From the NCBI RefSeq assembly GCF_002483205.1, contig NZ_DLHM01000003.1:310001-374000 (forward strand): a DNA stretch of 64,000 bases, read 5' to 3'. This stretch comes from Flavihumibacter sp. UBA7668 (GTDB lineage: Bacteria; Bacteroidota; Bacteroidia; Chitinophagales; Chitinophagaceae). Position 1 is the stretch's first letter. Each line of letters begins with the position of its first letter. The notes beneath the pieces were generated by a model. It was not told where the DNA came from, did no database searches, and saw only the letters and a list, made by a program, of their open reading frames with translations. Positions 33,554 through 43,216 of this stretch are shown here, in pieces. The translations under genes and the position numbers were made by a program.

Positions 33554-36500
33554 TTGCTATTGGTGGTGCTGGTGTATTTTCTCTTGCAGGTCAGTTTTGT
33601 CCAGAATTATATTGCCCGGCAGGCAGCCAACCGGTTGTCGAAAGCCTTGAATACCGAGGTAAAAGTGGACCATATTGACCTCGAGTTTTTTAATACACTA
33701 TCGCTGAATGGCACCCTCGTGCGCGATCAGAACAAGGACACCCTGCTTTATGCCGGTGCCCTGAAGGTGAATATCACCGACTGGTTTTTCGTAAAGGAAA
33801 AGGTGGAACTCACCTATCTCGGACTGGAAAACACCCTGATCGACCTGCATCGGGTAGACTCCGTTTGGAATTACCAGTTTCTGGCCGATTATTTCGCCGC
33901 ACCTGCGAGTACCAAAAAACAGAACCCCATTCAATTATCAGTCAAAGAAGTTTCGCTAAAAAATATCCGCCTTTTGCAGCGCGATGAGTGGCGCGGTGAA
34001 AATCTCGGCCTGTCTCTCCAATCCCTGGATGTGGAAGCAGAAATTTTCGACCTGATCAATAAAAATATCCAGATCAGAAACCTCGCTATAGTTCAACCAA
34101 ATTTTTCCATTTATAATTACGAAGGCCGCCGCCCACCAAGGCCCAAAATTGCCAGAGCAGAAATCCCACCTAATGATCCGGAACATCTTCGCTGGAATTC
34201 AGGGCGATGGTCGCTCGGCGTTCGATATCTCACCATCAAAAACGGCAGTCTCAAGAACGATATTGAAACCGAACGCGCTCCTTACTATTATTTCGATGGC
34301 GCTCATTTTCAGTTTAGCCAGATCAACAGTCAGTTTCGTGATGTAAAACTGATCAATGATACTTTAAGTGCCGCCATTCAGATTGCTACCAAAGAGCGAT
34401 CGGGATTTGAAGTGAAGCAACTTAAAGCCAATCTGAAATTTCATCCGGAAGCGATGGAATTCCGCCAGCTCGATATTCGCACTCCAAAAAGTTACCTGCG
34501 GAATTTCTATGCCATGCGCTATGATACATTTGATGATATGAGTGATTTCATTGAATCAATTCGATTAGAGGGAAATTTCACAGATGCCATCGTTCATAGT
34601 GATGACATCGCCTATTTCGCACCGGAGCTCGCAAACTGGAATACAAGAATCAGTCTGAGTGGAAAAGCAAGTGGTACCATCAGCAACCTCGAAGGAAAAA
34701 ATGTTATCGCAAAAGCGGGAAACAATACTTTTCTGAATGGGGATTTCTCCCTAAAAGGATTGCCTGATATAAAAAAATCCTATCTCGACGTAACAGTTCG
34801 TGATTTCAATGCCAGCTATGCCGATATCAGTCAATTTTTTCCGGTTGTAAAAACAATTACAGAACCCCGTCTGGACCGGCTCGGCTTTCTTCGCTTCAAA
34901 GGAAGTTTTACCGGTTTTCTGAATGATTTTGTCACCTATGGTACAATTGAAACCGCACTGGGAACGATTGCCACCGACGTTAACATGAAACTTCCGGAAA
35001 AAGGCGTTCCACTCTATGAAGGAACCATTCAAACCGAAGATTTTGATATCGGACAGTTTATTGGCAACTCAATGCTGGGATCTATTGGAGTGGCAGGTGA
35101 TATTAAAGGGAAGGGCTTTACCTTAAATAGTCTGGATGCCGGATTGAAAGGATATATTCCCTTTATCATTTATAACGGTTATGAGTATCGCGATATAGAA
35201 GTGGATGGCAAATTTGCCAAGCGATTATTCAATGGAAATGTGGCAGTGAATGATGAACACCTGGAAGCAAAGCTGAAAGGGCTGGTTGATTTATCTGGCG
35301 ATATTCCCCGTTTCGACTTCAGCGCACTGGTGGTGAATGCAAACCTGCGCAGCATGAAATTCACCAAAGAAGAATTGGATTTCAATGGAACCTTCAATGT
35401 GAACTTCACCGGCAGTAATATTGATAATTTTCTTGGCTCGGCACGTATTTCAGACGCATCGGTTTTCAATAATGGCCAGCGAATATCTTTTGACAGTTTA
35501 TATGTTGAATCCAGTTTGCAGGAAAGTGGAAATAAAACCATCACAGTACGCAGTAATGAATTTGAAGGAATACTGGCAGGGAAATTTAATATCTCCTCTC
35601 TCCCCGATGCGTTTCAAACATTTCTGAACAGGTATTACCCCAGTTATATAGCTGCTTCCAAAACCACGGTGGATAATAATTTCAGCTTTTTTATCACCAC
35701 CCGCAAAGTGGATGATTATTTAAGTCTGCTTGATAAACGATTAAAAGGATTTAATTATTCCACCATAAACGGGCAGTTAAATACCGAGGAGAATATATTT
35801 GATGTGGATGCCGAAATCCCGCAATTTGGTTATAATAAACTCGGGTTTTATGATGTAAAATTTCAGGCCAGGGGTAATTTCGATTCATTAGCTGTCAGCA
35901 CCAATGTAGGTGATATCCAGGTAAATGACAGTTTGCATTTTCCGGGTTCGGTAGTAACCATTTCTGCAGCAAAAGACCTATCGAAAGTTTCTATTATAAC
36001 CAGTGCCAACCAGACCCTGAACCGCGCCTCCATTGCGGGTGAAGTACAGACATTGAAGAATGGTATCCGCGTACAGTTTTATCCATCAAGTTTTGATATC
36101 AACCAGAAACCCTGGATCATTGAGGATGGAGGTGAAATCATATTAAGTAAAGAACTGGTAACAACCGAAGGGGTGCGCATTTACAGTGAGGACCAGGAAA
36201 TTATTCTGACATCAGCCCCTTCCTCTATTGGTAAAGGGAATGATCTGAAAGTGGAGTTGAAAAAAATAAATATCGGCGATTTCGCTCCGTTTTTTGTGAA
36301 GTCGAATCGTCTTGAAGGATTGCTAACCGGCGAAATCGAACTCATTGACCCATTCAGCAACCTGCAGGTGGATGCAAGTGCAAAAGCCGAACATTTTCGA
36401 TTGGATAACGACTCCATCGGAGTGCTTGATTTATCCAGTACCTATTCCAGCAAATCAGGCAAGGTCACCTTTAAGACAGTATCATTGAATGAAGATTATA

Positions 36501-38329
36501 ATTTTGATATAGCTGGTTTGGTTAACACCACAGACAGCTTATCGGATCAGGTAGATATCCGGGCGAATTTAAAGAATACCAAAATCAGTTTATTACAGCA
36601 ATACCTGACAGGCATTTTTGAAAAACTGGATGGGTATGCAACCGGACAACTTCAGATCGTTGGGAAAGGAAAAAATCTGAAATACCTGGGAGATGTCAGT
36701 TTGAATAATGCCGGTTTGCTGGTGGATTACACCAAGGTATATTATAAAATTCCTGCTGCTCAAATCAAGTTTTCAGATGGACAGATTGATTTTGGGAAGT
36801 TTGTTTTGCAGGATACACTGGGAAACAAGGGCGAGCTTACGGAAGGAAAATTATACCACAATAACTTCAACGACCTGGCCTTTGATTTTGCAGTAAAAAC
36901 AAATAAGCTCTTGTTATTGAACACAACTCCGGCGGATAACAGTTTATTCTACGGCAATGTGATTGGAAAGGCCAATATGAAGTTCAGCGGACCGATGTAC
37001 GATATGCAGATGGAGATCAGCGGAGAGCCGACGGACAGCAGTAATATTTATATCGCTACCGAAAGCAGCAGACAGAATGCAGAAGCTGATTTCATTGTTT
37101 GGAAAGAATACGGTAAAGAAATGACACCTTACAAACCGTATGATAAGGAATCTAATTTTACTGTGAGTCTGGATATCCGCGCAAATAACAAAGCGGTGGT
37201 GAATATGATCATTGATGAAAGTACGGGTGATATCATAACGGCGAGAGGTAATGGAAATTTAAAAATGAGGGTGGGTTCAAAAGAGAGCCTTAGCATGACC
37301 GGCAGATATGACATTGAAAGCGGTTTTTATAATTTCAATTTTCAGGCCTGGAAGAAGAATTTCGTATTGTTACCGGAGCGGAACAATTATATTGTTTGGA
37401 ATGGCGATCCCTATGATGCTACATTAAAAATTGATGCCTTATATACTGCGAACAATGTTAAGTTTAGTGATCTGTTGAGTAGTGGCGGATTTGGAATCAA
37501 TGATCCGAATGTAACGCAGTATCGGGGAACGGTAAACATTATTGCAAATATTACGGACCGCCTGTCTCAGCCCAAGATCCGCTTCCGGATTGAGTTACCG
37601 GAGAACAGTCCATTGCGGAATAATTACCAGGCCAGCGCCTTGTTTAAAATTATTCAGGAAGATGAGAGTGAATTGAACAAGCAGGTTTCCTACCTGATTC
37701 TGTTTAATAATTTCGGACCATTAACTGCGGTTGGAAGCTTACAGAACAACAGCGCATCGTTTGCGAATACAGCCTTTGAAAGTCTGGTGGTGAGTAGTAT
37801 TTCCGGATTTTTATCGAGTGTATTATCAAATGAATTTTCCAAGATTTTGCAGAATGTATTCAATGATAAGAGTCTGAAGTTGAATATGAATGCAGCTTTG
37901 TATAGTGGCACGAATTTAACCGGACAGTCGAATGCGCAGATCATGTTACCGGATCGGACAAATATCAACCTGAGTCTCGCGAAGAGTTACCTGAATGAGC
38001 GACTGACCTTTATGGTGGGAAGTGCGATTGATTTCGGCATTAATTCGCGTCAGGCGGCAACTTTTCAATTTCTGCCGGATGTGTCTGCTGAATACAAGCT
38101 GACTCCGGATGGAAAATTCCGCATTACATTCTTCTATCGCAATAACTGGAGTTATGCCTACCAGAGTGCGTTGCAGCGATCCGGTTTGGGGATTTCTTAT
38201 CGCAAAGAATTTGATCGTATTTGGGAACTCTTTACCCGGAAGAAGAAAAAGAAAACAGAAACACCGCCTGCGGTTGATACGGCAGATGGCCCGGCAATAC
38301 CCGATAGCACCAGCGGAGCAAAAAAGTGA
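33554..38329 (+). CDS. tamB: TamB/DUF490-family translocation and assembly module protein
   Basis: At least 1591 residues. An N-terminal membrane anchor is followed by AsmA/TamB-like repeats (IARQAANRLSKALNTEVKVD, GTLVRDQNKDTLLYAGALKV), a very long beta-helix region, and a C-terminal DUF490 domain (TDRLSQPKIRFRIELPENSP, VSYLILFNNFGPL, QIMLPDRTNINLSLAKSYLN). Basic tail (TRKKKKKTE). Family members span the periplasm and help move lipids or autotransporters to the outer membrane. The start is unclear: TTG 33554 would cut the anchor, while the same frame is open to 33479 and reads FLKRVFKITGYLILS before it. CTG 33509 is the best alternative. Confidence 0.88.
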   Translation: MLLVVLVYFLLQVSFVQNYIARQAANRLSKALNTEVKVDHIDLEFFNTLSLNGTLVRDQNKDTLLYAGALKVNITDWFFVKEKVELTYLGLENTLIDLHRVDSVWNYQFLADYFAAPASTKKQNPIQLSVKEVSLKNIRLLQRDEWRGENLGLSLQSLDVEAEIFDLINKNIQIRNLAIVQPNFSIYNYEGRRPPRPKIARAEIPPNDPEHLRWNSGRWSLGVRYLTIKNGSLKNDIETERAPYYYFDGAHFQFSQINSQFRDVKLINDTLSAAIQIATKERSGFEVKQLKANLKFHPEAMEFRQLDIRTPKSYLRNFYAMRYDTFDDMSDFIESIRLEGNFTDAIVHSDDIAYFAPELANWNTRISLSGKASGTISNLEGKNVIAKAGNNTFLNGDFSLKGLPDIKKSYLDVTVRDFNASYADISQFFPVVKTITEPRLDRLGFLRFKGSFTGFLNDFVTYGTIETALGTIATDVNMKLPEKGVPLYEGTIQTEDFDIGQFIGNSMLGSIGVAGDIKGKGFTLNSLDAGLKGYIPFIIYNGYEYRDIEVDGKFAKRLFNGNVAVNDEHLEAKLKGLVDLSGDIPRFDFSALVVNANLRSMKFTKEELDFNGTFNVNFTGSNIDNFLGSARISDASVFNNGQRISFDSLYVESSLQESGNKTITVRSNEFEGILAGKFNISSLPDAFQTFLNRYYPSYIAASKTTVDNNFSFFITTRKVDDYLSLLDKRLKGFNYSTINGQLNTEENIFDVDAEIPQFGYNKLGFYDVKFQARGNFDSLAVSTNVGDIQVNDSLHFPGSVVTISAAKDLSKVSIITSANQTLNRASIAGEVQTLKNGIRVQFYPSSFDINQKPWIIEDGGEIILSKELVTTEGVRIYSEDQEIILTSAPSSIGKGNDLKVELKKINIGDFAPFFVKSNRLEGLLTGEIELIDPFSNLQVDASAKAEHFRLDNDSIGVLDLSSTYSSKSGKVTFKTVSLNEDYNFDIAGLVNTTDSLSDQVDIRANLKNTKISLLQQYLTGIFEKLDGYATGQLQIVGKGKNLKYLGDVSLNNAGLLVDYTKVYYKIPAAQIKFSDGQIDFGKFVLQDTLGNKGELTEGKLYHNNFNDLAFDFAVKTNKLLLLNTTPADNSLFYGNVIGKANMKFSGPMYDMQMEISGEPTDSSNIYIATESSRQNAEADFIVWKEYGKEMTPYKPYDKESNFTVSLDIRANNKAVVNMIIDESTGDIITARGNGNLKMRVGSKESLSMTGRYDIESGFYNFNFQAWKKNFVLLPERNNYIVWNGDPYDATLKIDALYTANNVKFSDLLSSGGFGINDPNVTQYRGTVNIIANITDRLSQPKIRFRIELPENSPLRNNYQASALFKIIQEDESELNKQVSYLILFNNFGPLTAVGSLQNNSASFANTAFESLVVSSISGFLSSVLSNEFSKILQNVFNDKSLKLNMNAALYSGTNLTGQSNAQIMLPDRTNINLSLAKSYLNERLTFMVGSAIDFGINSRQAATFQFLPDVSAEYKLTPDGKFRITFFYRNNWSYAYQSALQRSGLGISYRKEFDRIWELFTRKKKKKTETPPAVDTADGPAIPDSTSGAKK

Positions 38330-38332
38330 TAT

Positions 38333-38375
38333 AAGATTTTAGATTTAACTCTGTGGCCTAAACATCTAAAATCTT
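38333..38375. terminator. Bidirectional terminator between tamB and ribBA
   Basis: AAGATTTTAGAT (38333-38344) and ATCTAAAATCTT (38364-38375) are exact inverted copies, 12 bp, between two convergent genes. AT-rich flanks give T-runs on both sides. Confidence 0.7.
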
Positions 38376-38380
38376 ACATT

Positions 38381-38415
38381 TTACTTCTTACTTCTTATTT
38401 CTTACTTCTTACTTC
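38381..38415. repeat. Heptanucleotide tandem repeat
   Basis: Five consecutive TTACTTC units (the third is TTATTTC), directly after the terminator hairpin and 3 bp before the ribBA stop. Confidence 0.85.
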
Positions 38416-38418
38416 CTT

Positions 38419-39630
38419 CTATTCTCCTTCCGCGCCAAGAATTGTATGTCCCAGTTTATCTCTCTTTGTCTGAAGGTATTTTTCGTTGTGCGGATTGGGG
38501 TGGATACGAATTGGTACGGTGTCCACAATTTCGATCCCATATCCTACCAGTCCGGCTCTTTTTTTCGGATTATTGCTGATAAGTTTCAATTTGGAGACGT
38601 TAAGGTGACGGAGGATTTGCGCTCCGACACCGTAATCACGCTTATCCATAGGAAACCCCAGGTGCAGGTTGGCTTCCACGGTGTCCATTCCTTCCTCCTG
38701 AAGTTTGTAAGCCCGGAGTTTATTCATGAGGCCGATGCCCCTGCCCTCCTGATTCATATACAGGACTACGCCTTTACCTTCGGCTTCCACCAGTTGCAGC
38801 GCTTTATGGAGTTGTTCACCGCAATCGCAACGAAGAGAACCGAGGATATCACCGGTGAAGCAGCTGGAATGCACGCGAACAAACACCGGTTCATCTTTTT
38901 CCCAGCTACCCTTGATTAGGGCCATATGTTCGTTGAGGGTGTGTTTTTCTCGAAAAGCGACCATGGTAAAATGGCCAAATTGGGTGGGCATATCAACCCG
39001 AACCACCTCTTCGATCAGGGTGTCGCGTTTGAGGCGGTATTCAATCAGGTCTTTGATGGAGATGATCTTGATACCAAATTTTTTAGAGATTTCCATTAGT
39101 TGCGGCAGTCGGGCCATGGTACCGTCTTCGTTCAGAATTTCGACCAGCACACCGGCGGGCTCGCATCCGGCCAGGCGGGCCAGATCAATGGTGGCTTCAG
39201 TATGACCGGCACGGCGGAGCACGCCGCCTTTTTTTGCTTTCAGGGGAAATATATGTCCGGGGCGGCCAAGTTCTTCGGGGCGGGTATCCGGATTAATGAG
39301 GGCCTGGATGGTTTTGGCGCGGTCGTGAGCGGAAATACCGGTGGTGCAGCCGTGCCCGAGCAGGTCGACGGATACGGTGAAGGCGGTTTCGTGCAGGGCG
39401 GTATTACTGGAAACCATCATATCGAGCTTTAGTTCTTCACAGCGATCTTCCACGAGGGGGGCGCAGATGAGTCCGCGGCCTTCTTTACTCATAAAATTGA
39501 TCACTTCGGGTGTTACATGGCGGGCAGCAATAACAAAATCCCCTTCATTTTCGCGGTCTTCATCGTCCACCACAATCAGCATCTTCCCTTCTTTAAAGTC
39601 CTCAATGGCACTTTCGATACTATCCAGCAT
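38419..39630 (-). CDS. ribBA: Bifunctional DHBP synthase / GTP cyclohydrolase II (RibBA)
   Basis: 403 residues. RibB part (~1-200): MLIVVDDEDRENEGDFVIAA, FMSKEGRGLICAPL, ISAHDRAKTIQALINPD, GHTEATIDLARLAG. RibA part (~205-403): zinc ligands VRVHSSCFTGDILGSLRCDC, catalytic VVLYMNQEGRGIGL, KLRAYKLQEEG, and GVGAQILRHLNVSKLKLISN. It makes both riboflavin precursors from ribulose-5-phosphate and GTP. Promoter TAGCTTTG at 39652-39645; no FMN riboswitch seen upstream. Confidence 0.97.
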   Translation of the reverse strand: MLDSIESAIEDFKEGKMLIVVDDEDRENEGDFVIAARHVTPEVINFMSKEGRGLICAPLVEDRCEELKLDMMVSSNTALHETAFTVSVDLLGHGCTTGISAHDRAKTIQALINPDTRPEELGRPGHIFPLKAKKGGVLRRAGHTEATIDLARLAGCEPAGVLVEILNEDGTMARLPQLMEISKKFGIKIISIKDLIEYRLKRDTLIEEVVRVDMPTQFGHFTMVAFREKHTLNEHMALIKGSWEKDEPVFVRVHSSCFTGDILGSLRCDCGEQLHKALQLVEAEGKGVVLYMNQEGRGIGLMNKLRAYKLQEEGMDTVEANLHLGFPMDKRDYGVGAQILRHLNVSKLKLISNNPKKRAGLVGYGIEIVDTVPIRIHPNPHNEKYLQTKRDKLGHTILGAEGE

Positions 39631-39644
39631 AGTCCAAATTTTTG

Positions 39645-39652
39645 CAAAGCTA
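39645..39652 (-). promoter_or_regulatory. -7 box (TAGCTTTG) of ribBA
   Basis: Exact TAnnTTTG on the minus strand, 14 bp before ATG 39630. The 11-nt modular repeat (39673-39793) begins 20 bp upstream, so it covers the -33 region. Confidence 0.65.
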
Positions 39653-39672
39653 CGGGAAACCCGAGAATAGAC

Positions 39673-39793
39673 GTCAGACAGGTGTTAGAACACTGTTAGA
39701 GAGGTGTCAGATAGGAGTTAGAATGCTATTAGATAGGTATCAGACACCTATCTCACTGGTGTCTGATACCTGTCTCACTGGTGTCTGACGACT
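39673..39793. repeat. 11-nt modular repeat, copy 5 (largest, eleven units)
   Basis: Eleven indel-free 11-nt units starting at 39673. Units 1-6 are of the GTYAGAnAGGT type (for example GTCAGACAGGT, GTTAGAGAGGT, ATTAGATAGGT). Units 7-11 switch towards complement forms (ATCTCACTGGT, GTCTGATACCT). Perfect stems occur inside: GGTATCAGACACC (39736-39748) with GGTGTCTGATACC (39758-39770), and AGATAGGT with ACCTATCT. It lies between the divergent ribBA and TonB-receptor genes. Confidence 0.93.
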
Positions 39794-39894
39794 TTCTTCG
39801 GGGTAAACGGGGAGGTTACAATTTGTTAACACTATCCTAATAACATAATAAAATTATTCAGTTTCTTTGCAGCAAATTGTAAAACACACACATT

Positions 39895-42800
39895 ATGCTT
39901 TTGAAGAGAATTGTACGGCTGGTCTGCCTCCTGATGGCATTCACTGCCAGCGCAACAGCTCAGGTAACGACCAGTAGCATGAGCGGATTTGTAAAGACCT
40001 CAACAGGAGAACCCCTAGTTGGTGCGACAATCAAAGCTACCCACATTCCTACTGGATCTGTTTATACCAGCACCACCCGCGTTGGTGGGCGTTTTGACAT
40101 CCAAAACATGAACCCTGGCGGTCCTTATTCCATCGAAGCCAGTTTTGTAAACTTCCAAACCACAAAAAAAGACGAGATTTTCCTTACACTGGGTGAAACT
40201 TTCCGTGCAGACATCAATCTGACAGATAAAATTGATGAACTGGCGGCAGTTATTGTTAGCTCAGTTAGAAAACAAACAGCTGCTGGTGGTAAAGGTGGTG
40301 CCGAAACTGTGATCGGCCGTGATCAAATGGCCAACCTTCCAACTGTTGGACGGAATATTACTGATTACCTCAGAGCAATCCCGCAAGCTAAACTTACTGC
40401 AGTTGACGGTGGCATCACCATCGCCGGACAAAATAACCGTTTCAACTCCTTTTATATTGACGGGGCCGTTAACAACGATGTATTCGGCTTAGCTGCATCC
40501 GGAACAAATGGCGGACAAGCAGGAATAGCACCAATATCTATAGATGCGATTGACCAGTTCCAGGTGGTTGTTTCGCCATATGATGCATCTCTTGGTAATT
40601 TTACCGGAGGTGGAATCAATGCCATCACCCGTTCAGGGACAAACCAATTCCAGGGCTCTGTTTACTATTTCTTCCGCAACCAGGACCTATCCGGTAAAAC
40701 ACCTACCGGCGAAAAGGATAATGCAAGCAAACTGTCAGAGTTCAAAAATCAAACAATTGGTTTCAGAGTTGGTGGTCCAATTATCAAAAACAAACTCTTC
40801 TTCTTTATTAATGGTGAGGTTCAGCGCGATGAACGCCCTCAACCATATGATTTCGACAATTATTCCGGAAATACGCAGGATATAAATGTTGTTAACAACC
40901 TGCGTTCTACTATTCTTAGCCAGTATGGTTACGAAACCGGTGGATTTAATGACAATCCTGAAAAAGTAAATGTTGATCGTATCACAGCTAAATTAGACTG
41001 GAATATAAATTCCCGCCATAAGTTCTCCTTCAGTTACCGGTTAAATAAAGGAGAGCGATTTAATACATCCAGCAGCAGCAATACTGCCATTAACTTTTAT
41101 AATAACGGATACCTGTTTCCAACAAAAACAAATTCCTTATCTGCAGAATTAAACAGCAACCTTAAAAGAGGTATGAGTAATAAATTACTCATCACTTACA
41201 CAGATGTTCTGGATGATCGGGTACCACTTGGTGACCCCTTCCCAAGGGTTACGATTTTTGATGGTGCCGGACGTTTCGTATTTGGATCAGACAATAGCTC
41301 CACTCAAAACAAACTGGAACAATCCACCATTAGTCTTTTTGATGCCTTTAAGATTAACCGTGGCAAACACTCATTAACGTTTGGCACCGATAACGAACTG
41401 AACAAAGCTTATAATGTATTTCTTCAAAACACATATGGCAACTATGAATTTGCAGACATTGCAACTTTTCTTGCCAATGGAAATCCTCGTCAATATATAA
41501 TTGGATATCCAACTGTTGATAACGATCTAAGCGACAATACCGGAGCGGCAGCTAACTTCAAAACAGCACGATTAGGCCTTTTTATTAATGATGAAATAAA
41601 AGTAAACGAGGCATTTACCCTAAACTTGGGTATTCGTGCTGATTACAACATTTTCTTAACTGATGCACCAGAAGACACCTATTTCAATGAAACTGCTCTG
41701 CCAATTTTCTCACAATTCCATGATTTTAAAGGGGCTCGTTCCGGGCAAAAACCAAAAATGCCGGTAGCGATTTCACCACGACTTGGATTTACCTATAAAA
41801 TCGACGAAGAAAATATCGTGATTCGTGGTGGTGTAGGTATGTTCACCGGACGTATTCCGCTGGTTTGGCCTGGAGGCATTTACAATAATACCGGAATCAG
41901 CCAGGCCCGATTTACAGCAAGTTCATCACAAAACTCAGCAGCTCTGGCACAAATCACCTTCCGCCCCGATCCTTTCAACCAGTATCGTCCGGAAGATCTT
42001 GGATTTGGTGTTTCAAAAGGAAATATTGATCTGATTTCTGAAAAATTCCGTGCTCCAAAAGTGTTGCGTACTTCTTTAGCCGTGGACAAAAACTTTGGAA
42101 ATGGATGGAAATTCACTGTTGAAGGAATCTTTACCAAAGGAATCAATGAAACCTTCTACACCAACGCTAATATCGTACAGCCTAACCTGGTTTCTGCTGG
42201 TCCGGATGAGCGTCAGGTGTATCAGAATCCGGCTAAAATTGCCTTCCCTACAGGCAATAATCCCTATGATAATGTAATGATCCTTTCTAACAATGATGGT
42301 GATAAAGGATACAGCTACAATTTTACTTTTTCACTGGAAAAAAGATTCCAGCGCGGTTTTAGCTTTAATGCCAATTATACATACGGCGAATCCGTAACAC
42401 TCCATGAAGCTACCAGTTCAGTAAACCTGAGTCAGTGGGCAAATATGGAAGCAGTAAACAGCCGCAATGCACTTACCCGTTCTGTTTCTGACTTTAGCCA
42501 AGGACATCGCATTTTTGCTTTCGTTGCCAAAAAATTCAGCTATGCCAGAAAAAAAATGGCAACTACTCTCTCTCTGGTTTACAATGGTCAATCAGGAAAC
42601 CCACTTAGTTACACATATAGAAACGGAAGCCCTATTCGGGATGGAGCCAGTAATTTCAATGACCTGATTTATGTTCCAACCAGTCAAGAAATTCAAACTA
42701 TGACTTTCTTAAACAACACAGTTTCCGGGACAACCTTTACACCAGATCAGCAACGCGCTGCTTTTGAACAGTTCATACAAAATAACTCCTACCTCAAAAG

Positions 42801-43158
42801 CAGGAGAGGTGATTTCGCAGAGAGAAATGGTGATCGACTTCCTTTCACCCATTTGCTTGATTTAAAAATTGCACAAGATTTTAATGTAAAACTCGGAGGT
42901 AAGGTATACTCTGTTCAGATAAGCTATGATGTATTTAACTTCACCAATATGTTGAACAGAGAATGGGGCAGAACTTATTTTGCAAGTTTCGATCAATTCA
43001 ATGCGCTCGATTTTTCAGGATATACCAACGCAATGGTACCTCAATACAGATTCAATCCGAACAACACAAATGTTGATCCTTATACTGTAAGCACAAGCAC
43101 TGTTCCAAACTATAGTGCAAGATGGGTTAGCCAATTAGGGTTCCGCTTGAACTTTTAA
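39895..43158 (+). CDS. Oar-like TonB-dependent outer membrane receptor
   Basis: 1087 residues. Signal peptide (RIVRLVCLLMAFTASATAQ), carboxypeptidase-regulatory domain (MSGFVKTSTGEPLVGATIKA), plug (GRDQMANLPTVGRNITDYLR, FNSFYIDGAVNNDVFGLAAS) and a large barrel ending in an aromatic residue (WVSQLGFRLNF). It matches the Oar-type TonB receptors that in this phylum transport peptides or other large molecules, with no SusD partner. It stands alone and is followed by a strong terminator. Confidence 0.93.
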   Translation: MLLKRIVRLVCLLMAFTASATAQVTTSSMSGFVKTSTGEPLVGATIKATHIPTGSVYTSTTRVGGRFDIQNMNPGGPYSIEASFVNFQTTKKDEIFLTLGETFRADINLTDKIDELAAVIVSSVRKQTAAGGKGGAETVIGRDQMANLPTVGRNITDYLRAIPQAKLTAVDGGITIAGQNNRFNSFYIDGAVNNDVFGLAASGTNGGQAGIAPISIDAIDQFQVVVSPYDASLGNFTGGGINAITRSGTNQFQGSVYYFFRNQDLSGKTPTGEKDNASKLSEFKNQTIGFRVGGPIIKNKLFFFINGEVQRDERPQPYDFDNYSGNTQDINVVNNLRSTILSQYGYETGGFNDNPEKVNVDRITAKLDWNINSRHKFSFSYRLNKGERFNTSSSSNTAINFYNNGYLFPTKTNSLSAELNSNLKRGMSNKLLITYTDVLDDRVPLGDPFPRVTIFDGAGRFVFGSDNSSTQNKLEQSTISLFDAFKINRGKHSLTFGTDNELNKAYNVFLQNTYGNYEFADIATFLANGNPRQYIIGYPTVDNDLSDNTGAAANFKTARLGLFINDEIKVNEAFTLNLGIRADYNIFLTDAPEDTYFNETALPIFSQFHDFKGARSGQKPKMPVAISPRLGFTYKIDEENIVIRGGVGMFTGRIPLVWPGGIYNNTGISQARFTASSSQNSAALAQITFRPDPFNQYRPEDLGFGVSKGNIDLISEKFRAPKVLRTSLAVDKNFGNGWKFTVEGIFTKGINETFYTNANIVQPNLVSAGPDERQVYQNPAKIAFPTGNNPYDNVMILSNNDGDKGYSYNFTFSLEKRFQRGFSFNANYTYGESVTLHEATSSVNLSQWANMEAVNSRNALTRSVSDFSQGHRIFAFVAKKFSYARKKMATTLSLVYNGQSGNPLSYTYRNGSPIRDGASNFNDLIYVPTSQEIQTMTFLNNTVSGTTFTPDQQRAAFEQFIQNNSYLKSRRGDFAERNGDRLPFTHLLDLKIAQDFNVKLGGKVYSVQISYDVFNFTNMLNREWGRTYFASFDQFNALDFSGYTNAMVPQYRFNPNNTNVDPYTVSTSTVPNYSARWVSQLGFRLNF

Positions 43159-43175
43159 TTAAAAACTATCCAAAT

Positions 43176-43212
43176 AAAAAGAGGCTGTCTCGTAATGAGA
43201 CAGCCTCTTTTT
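43176..43212. terminator. Strong bidirectional intrinsic terminator
   Basis: AAAAAGAGGCTGTCTC, loop GTAAT, GAGACAGCCTCTTTTT: a 16-bp stem flanked by A and T runs. It serves the receptor gene (+) and the esterase gene (-), whose stop is 5 bp beyond. Confidence 0.94.
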
Positions 43213-43216
43213 ATTT

